Positions 4,958 to 8,889 of a stretch of 8,889 bases of DNA are shown piece after piece. The position numbers and the translations under genes are program-made. Position 1 is the first letter of the stretch. The number at the start of each line of letters is the position of its first letter. This DNA comes from Lachnospiraceae bacterium. GTDB lineage: Bacteria; Bacillota; Clostridia; Lachnospirales; Lachnospiraceae. The notes below the pieces were generated by a model, which ran no database searches, was not told where the DNA came from, and saw only the letters and a program-made list of their open reading frames with translations. Where the stretch lies: contig JAJPYH010000225.1 of assembly GCA_021205045.1 (NCBI GenBank), positions 4,776-13,664 on the forward strand. Direction: 5' to 3'.

Positions 4958-7098
4958 TCCCCCTCCTCCGGCATCTGGGCTTCCTCAGTGATAAAGCTTC
5001 TGACAAACTCCCAGGTGCCCTCCACATTTCCGGAACTGAAGATGGCAAAGGATTCCGCCGAGGTGATAACGCCTCTGGTGCCGCTGTTGTTGGGGAAGCC
5101 CACAGCAGTGGCTTCCTCCAGGAAATTATTGTAGCAGTTATAATGGAGGTTAGTCAGATTGCTGGTGTACGATATGGACAGCAACACCCGATCCGTAATA
5201 TACATGGAGTCGTAATTGGCCCAGTAATCATCATCGCTGTACAGGGTATCGTAATCAACCTCTTCCGGATACTGAGCGATAAACTCCAGCAGACTCTTGA
5301 ATTCATCGCTGTCAAAATCACAGGTCCCGTTTTCCTCATCAATGAATTCTTCGTAGCTGAACATCATGGCGTAGTAAAGGATATCCGATCTGTTGTAATC
5401 CTGACCGAACACCGAAGCCTCCGGATACTCCTCCATTACTTCGGACAGCTTCTCCCATGTCAGAGCCTCATCCCCGAAAATGCTGGTTTTTCCAAAAATA
5501 GAAAGAACGCGGTAATAAACCGGCAGCTGATACAGACTGCCATTCCTCTCGTAGGCCTCAAAGACGTTGGTGCAGTAATCCTCCGTATTCAGCTCCGGGT
5601 CATTCTCCAGCAGCTCATAAATATCTGCCAGTATTCCCATATCGGCATAGGAATCCAGATCAAAATAATATCCTCCGTAATCATAGATGATATCCGGGAT
5701 GTCTCCGGCCACAATCTCATTATTCAGCTTTGTGACGCCGGCTTCTCCGTCCCCTTCCGTATCATAATCAGAGTAATAAGTAATCTGAATCCGGTAGGAG
5801 TCGCTGCTCTGATTGAATTCATACACCTTTTCCAGAATGTCGCTGTCGGTGTAGTACATGGCAAGGTGAATGACTGCCTTGTCCGGCACATTCTCCGGGT
5901 CAACGTGAGTAAATGTTCCGAAATGCTGATCATAATTGATCACATCGTAATAGAACCCGATCATCACATCCTCTGAAAGAAACACGATATTGCTCATGGA
6001 AGTAGCCGGGATATCGCTGGCCACAAAGTCCATGATCTTCGTTATATCCTCATCTCCGTAATTGACGCCGTAAAGGCCGGAGGAGCTCATGGCGATCAGG
6101 TCATACCCGCTGTTGCCTCCGTCATAGAGGGTGTAATTGCTGAGAATATCGGGAAGATCCAGCTCCTCACCCATTTCGCCCGTCTCCAGATCCATGGTCA
6201 TATAGCTGCTGGAGGTCCAGTCCTCGCTCCACACCTGGCAGACAGGCATGCCGTTGTAGGTTAATGAAGTACTGGAATAACCCGTGGTGCCGTCCCACTC
6301 GGTCATGGAGATAAAATTTCCTTCTGTATCGAGAGTCACAAGATAGGAGTAGCCGATCAATGACAGCCTGCCATCCTCAGAGAAGCTCATAGAATAAAAA
6401 TAAAAATATGAATCTTCATCACCCCAGTCATCGGTGCTGACCCGGAAAACCTCAGTGCCGTCGCTCTGCATGGCAATCAGGTAGCTGTAATCCTTGTAAT
6501 AGGTCCAGTCGTCATTATAATAATAGATCTCCAGCCAGTAATACAGGATGCCGTCCGGGGAAACCCAGTAATTGTTGATATACGAGCCTTCATACAGATC
6601 CGTATCGTCTGCCGTCTCTCCGCTGCCGGTTTCTCTGGCAGTTACTCCGGAAGCCTCCTCCTCGCTTACGGTTTCTTCGATTTCCTCAGCGGTTTCGGCG
6701 TTCTCAACCGTTTCATCCTCTTCCACATATTCCTCCCAGGTGTAGGAATAAAACTCACAGTCCGTCAGCTGATTTCCCTCCAGATCCCAGGAGGAAAAAT
6801 GATTGGAATAGCCGTAGCCGGAATTGTGCTCCGTCACCATATAGAGAGTATCATCCTGCAGAATCACCTGGTTGATATACCCGTTGTCCCCAAGGAAATC
6901 TTCCACGTCTCCAAAGGCGCTTTCCTCAAATACGTAATTCTTATCAGCCAGTGCTGTGTCGGTACTCTGACTGCCGCTGCTCTGGCTGCCGCTTTGTTCA
7001 TCACCGCTGACTGAACTGCCGCCGCACCCTGCCGCAGTCAGAACCATTGTAAGGCACAAGGCTCCCGCCATATATTTCTTAAATGTCATCTTTTTCAT
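4933..7098 (-). CDS. Lipoprotein with C-terminal extracellular solute-binding domain, frameshifted near the end
   Basis: The in-frame product has 721 residues, or about 829 with the out-of-frame remainder. A signal peptide ends in the lipobox TAAGC, so Cys25 is the predicted lipid-modified residue and the protein sits outside the membrane. A Ser/Gly-rich linker is followed by roughly 350 residues rich in Tyr, Asp and Trp with repeated strand-like segments such as WVSPDGILYYWLEIYYY and MSFSEDGRLSLIGYSYLV, which look propeller-like. An acidic Glu/Thr-rich insert interrupts this part at about residues 120-165. From about residue 405 the sequence (KAVIHLAMYYTDSDILEKVYEF onward) resembles the type 1 solute-binding proteins of ABC sugar importers. 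No permease or ATPase gene is in the window. The ATG at 7098 is chosen because AGGAGG precedes it at 6 bases and it gives a proper signal peptide; the frame is open further upstream to 7209 without such signals. The ligand is unknown. Confidence 0.85.
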   Translation of the reverse strand: MKKMTFKKYMAGALCLTMVLTAAGCGGSSVSGDEQSGSQSSGSQSTDTALADKNYVFEESAFGDVEDFLGDNGYINQVILQDDTLYMVTEHNSGYGYSNHFSSWDLEGNQLTDCEFYSYTWEEYVEEDETVENAETAEEIEETVSEEEASGVTARETGSGETADDTDLYEGSYINNYWVSPDGILYYWLEIYYYNDDWTYYKDYSYLIAMQSDGTEVFRVSTDDWGDEDSYFYFYSMSFSEDGRLSLIGYSYLVTLDTEGNFISMTEWDGTTGYSSTSLTYNGMPVCQVWSEDWTSSSYMTMDLETGEMGEELDLPDILSNYTLYDGGNSGYDLIAMSSSGLYGVNYGDEDITKIMDFVASDIPATSMSNIVFLSEDVMIGFYYDVINYDQHFGTFTHVDPENVPDKAVIHLAMYYTDSDILEKVYEFNQSSDSYRIQITYYSDYDTEGDGEAGVTKLNNEIVAGDIPDIIYDYGGYYFDLDSYADMGILADIYELLENDPELNTEDYCTNVFEAYERNGSLYQLPVYYRVLSIFGKTSIFGDEALTWEKLSEVMEEYPEASVFGQDYNRSDILYYAMMFSYEEFIDEENGTCDFDSDEFKSLLEFIAQYPEEVDYDTLYSDDDYWANYDSMYITDRVLLSISYTSNLTNLHYNCYNNFLEEATAVGFPNNSGTRGVITSAESFAIFSSGNVEGTWEFVRSFITEEAQMPEEGDIIIRSPF

Positions 7099-7244
7099 AG
7101 AATCCCTCCTCTCCTCCATCCGATGATGCCTCAACGATGGATAACCCTGTATACATTTATCACTCGACAAACTTTCCTCGTCAGATCCATAATGCATCGC
7201 AAAAGCCATGCCGACTTGTCATATAATTAAAGCGCCAAATGGGT

Positions 7245-7461
7245 ATGATACCATGGATTGCTTCGCAAAAAACGCTCCCGCAATCCATGACGCCACAAGG
7301 TGAATTGCCGCTATGCGGCAAGAGAGGGTAGCCTGGGCTGTTCGGAATCCGCATAATTTGACCTGAAAAGCGGCCAAATTTGCTCCTTCCTCATGTCGTT
7401 GCGGTCCCCAAGGTCATAAATGCGAATGCGAGCATTCGATTTCTGACCTTTTGTCCCTTGT
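7245..7461 (-). ncRNA. Candidate structured leader RNA of the lipoprotein gene
   Basis: From the predicted start near 7461 the minus-strand RNA can form: a long hairpin 7450-7432 with 7429-7410 (18 Watson-Crick pairs, one mismatch, one bulge); 7380-7372 with 7363-7355 (9 pairs, one G-U that exists only in minus-strand RNA); 7321-7315 with 7311-7305 (UUGCCGC/GCGGCAA, 3-base loop); and 7289-7280 with 7261-7252 (10 perfect pairs). The ends carry ATGATAC (7245-7251) and GTATCAT (7460-7466) as inverted repeats, so a small non-autonomous repeat element is an alternative. The whole leader to the ATG at 7098 is about 363 bases. It matches no riboswitch class I recognise. Confidence 0.45.
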
Positions 7462-7467
7462 ATCATT

Positions 7468-7497
7468 ATTATAAATGGAATAAAGCATAGCTGTAAA
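7468..7497 (-). promoter_or_regulatory. Sigma-A promoter for the lipoprotein-protease transcript
   Basis: TTTACA (7497-7492, 5 of 6 matches) is followed by an 18-base spacer and a perfect TATAAT (7473-7468) on the minus strand. Transcription would start near 7461, 11 bases before the first strong hairpin of the leader. The terminator of the preceding 95-aa gene lies upstream, so this is probably the only promoter of the unit. Confidence 0.75.
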
Positions 7498-7537
7498 GTC
7501 TGGTAATTCTTAAGATTTCCTTAATAGTTTATCATTC

Positions 7538-7563
7538 AGAGAAACTGCCCCGTAAGGGGGCAG
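7538..7563 (-). terminator. Probable terminator of the 95-aa gene
   Basis: On the minus strand CTGCCCC (7563-7557) pairs with GGGGCAG (7551-7545) across a 5-base loop and is followed by TTTCTCT. It lies about 47 bases past the stop codon at 7610. The T-tract is interrupted, so termination may be incomplete. Confidence 0.6.
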
Positions 7564-7609
7564 AATTGTGAATGCAGGAACGGACCCTGGTGAATAGTAA
7601 TAGAAGATG

Positions 7610-7897
7610 TTATCCCGCTTTTCTCACAATATGGTCGCTTATAATCGGTAACGGGTAGTCAAATTCCTTGTAGGTATCTTTGTCCCAGAGAGCCAGCACC
7701 GGGAAACCGCCCCTGATAGTCAGAAGGTCATTCAGTGAAAACAGGCCTTCATCATATTCCAGCTGAATCTGATTTTTCACAACCGTCGGGTGAAAGGCTT
7801 CCGGAATTTCCACCACGATCTCATGCTCCCGTAAGGTTGCGTCAGACAGGTCTCCCTCCGGGTCGATTGTCTCTACTGCATATAGTGTTGTCCGCAT
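7610..7897 (-). CDS. Unknown 95-residue protein
   Basis: A clear AGGGGG lies 7 bases before the ATG at 7897, and a terminator follows the stop, so this is very probably a real single-gene unit. The protein is soluble and acidic, with no signal peptide, membrane segment or cysteine. The sequence suggests a small mixed alpha/beta domain: LYAVETIDPEGDLSD near the N-terminus, VVEIPEAF at 28-35 and IRGGFPVLALWDKDTYKEF at about 61-79. I do not recognise the family. It is divergent from the PTS-type gene, with a 247-base gap between their start codons; whether they are functionally linked is unknown. Confidence 0.8.
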   Translation of the reverse strand: MRTTLYAVETIDPEGDLSDATLREHEIVVEIPEAFHPTVVKNQIQLEYDEGLFSLNDLLTIRGGFPVLALWDKDTYKEFDYPLPIISDHIVRKAG

Positions 7898-8067
7898 ATT
7901 TTATCCCCCTCATGTGGTATTAGACTTTCTAACAGTATCACATAATATCAAAACAGTAAAGATGAAATATGCACAAAATTATCCGGCTCTTCTTTCTCAT
8001 CCCGGAGGACAGCCGAAGGTCTGTCAGTCCCGGTAAGAACAAAAAAATTTCACTTTCTTATTTTTCT

Positions 8068-8096
8068 TTGACATATATTGGGGGAGAAATTATAAT
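8068..8096 (+). promoter_or_regulatory. Perfect consensus sigma-A promoter
   Basis: TTGACA (8068-8073), a 17-base spacer and TATAAT (8091-8096) match the sigma-A consensus exactly. Transcription would start near 8103, about 42 bases before the ATG at 8145. The spacer contains a run of five G's. No clear operator palindrome overlaps it. Confidence 0.92.
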
Positions 8097-8144
8097 ACAG
8101 ACAACCTTAAAATACATATATTATGAGGGAGCTGAGAAATCGTC

Positions 8145-8889
8145 ATGAAAAAAACAAAAGAAAAAAGCAGTGTAGCAGAATTCCTGGCCAGGAAGAATAT
8201 CATCTTTTCAGGAAAGCGCTACGGAATTGACGCGCTGGGGGCAATGGCACAGGGTCTGTTTGCCTCTCTGCTGATCGGAACCATCGTCTCCACCGCCGGA
8301 ACACAGCTGGGAATGGAGTTTCTCACCACCATCGGCAATTATGCCAAATCCACCTATGTGGTGGGCGCTGCCATGGCTATCTCCATCGGATACGCCTTAC
8401 AGGCGCCCCAGCTGGTGCTGTTTTCCCTGGTAACCGTGGGTGCCGCAGCAAATGAACTGGGAGGCGCCGGAGGCCCGCTGGCAGTTCTGGTCATCTCCAT
8501 CTTTGCCAGCGAATTCGGAAAGCTGGTCTCCAAAGAGACAAAGATCGATATTCTGGTGACGCCCCTGGTCACCATCATTGTGGGCATCGGCCTTTCTGTC
8601 TGGTGGGCGCCTGCCATCGGTACCGCAGCCAGCAGCGTGGGCAGTCTGATCATGTGGGCCACAGAGTTAAGACCCTTCTTTATGGGCATTCTGGTGTCCG
8701 TGATTGTGGGAATTGCCCTGACTCTGCCCATTTCCAGCGCAGCCATCTGCCAAGCCCTGGGTCTGGTGGGCCTGGCCGGCGGCACCGCAGTAGCCGGGTG
8801 CTGCGCCCAGATGGTGGGCTTTGCGGTCATGAGCTTTAAAGAAAATAAATGGGGCGGCCTGGTGTCCCAGGGCATCGGCACCAGCATGC
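8145..8889 (+). CDS. PTS EIIC / PfoR-type membrane protein, N-terminal part
   Basis: The 248 visible residues are almost entirely membrane segments after a short basic N-terminus, and the frame runs off the right edge. The sequence matches the PTS_EIIC_2/PfoR family in my reading: it opens with FLARKNIIFSGKRYGIDALG (13-32), followed by a glycine- and alanine-rich hydrophobic core with loops such as NELGGAGGPLAV and SKETKIDILVTPLV. The family usually has about 350 residues, so roughly the last third is missing. Members are related to the sugar-translocating subunit of phosphotransferase systems. The group is also named after PfoR, linked to perfringolysin regulation in Clostridium perfringens; the substrate is not known. 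The ATG at 8145 has a GAG at 8 bases and a stronger GAGGGAG at 13 bases, so ribosome binding looks moderate despite the consensus promoter. Confidence 0.88.
   Translation, partial: MKKTKEKSSVAEFLARKNIIFSGKRYGIDALGAMAQGLFASLLIGTIVSTAGTQLGMEFLTTIGNYAKSTYVVGAAMAISIGYALQAPQLVLFSLVTVGAAANELGGAGGPLAVLVISIFASEFGKLVSKETKIDILVTPLVTIIVGIGLSVWWAPAIGTAASSVGSLIMWATELRPFFMGILVSVIVGIALTLPISSAAICQALGLVGLAGGTAVAGCCAQMVGFAVMSFKENKWGGLVSQGIGTSM

Noticed and set aside
4804..5976. 390-codon open frame on the plus strand
   Set aside because: It is fully antisense to the lipoprotein gene, has no ribosome binding site or recognisable domain, and follows from that gene's codon bias. The minus-strand frame has a lipobox and a solute-binding domain.
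7099..7209. N-terminal extension of the lipoprotein to an upstream start at 7209
   Set aside because: It would bury the signal peptide behind 37 polar residues, while AGGAGG precedes the ATG at 7098.
7245..7466. Intact insertion sequence
   Set aside because: No transposase frame and no target-site duplication can be seen; only short inverted ends and internal hairpins.
8354..8887. 177-codon open frame on the minus strand
   Set aside because: It is antisense to the PTS EIIC-like gene, which has a consensus promoter and membrane segments; the translation is Pro/Thr/Arg-rich shadow sequence.

Overview
This window looks like chromosomal DNA from an anaerobic Firmicute, most likely a gut Clostridia/Lachnospiraceae member. 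The reasons are a flavodiiron protein, strong AGGAGG-type ribosome binding sites, consensus sigma-A promoters (one perfect TTGACA-17-TATAAT), a zinc-ribbon/DUF4234 membrane protein and a lipoprotein with a fused solute-binding domain. The genus is inference. No tRNA, rRNA, CRISPR array, transposase or phage gene is visible.

Layout. The left edge (2-862, +) is the C-terminal two thirds of an A-type flavoprotein. It converges on a minus-strand block. Read in its own direction, that block runs: an unknown 95-aa protein (7897-7610); a lipoprotein with a C-terminal solute-binding domain (7098-4933, reading frame broken near its 3' end, remainder at 4957-4613); a site-2-type membrane protease (4579-3932); a membrane-anchored glycerophosphodiester phosphodiesterase (3366-2503); and a zinc-ribbon/DUF4234 membrane protein (2324-1086). 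At the right edge a PTS EIIC/PfoR-type membrane protein (8145 to beyond the window, +) diverges from the 95-aa gene.

How they relate. The lipoprotein and the protease are only 33 bases apart once the frameshift is repaired, so they are probably cotranscribed from the promoter at 7468-7497. The other genes appear to be separate units with their own promoters or terminators. Several products are envelope-related (lipoprotein, M50 protease, GDPD, polytopic membrane proteins), but no pathway can be read from them with confidence.

The non-coding parts are the most unusual. A leader of about 363 nt with several strong hairpins precedes the lipoprotein. A minus-strand 3' region with four consecutive hairpins follows the zinc-ribbon gene and ends in an intrinsic terminator. 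The 541-base gap at 3391-3931 carries a 14-bp palindrome, a tandem repeat of 22-bp period, a GC-rich hairpin and a possible 29-codon gene. These are candidates for undescribed regulatory RNA or operator elements. None is proven from one sequence.
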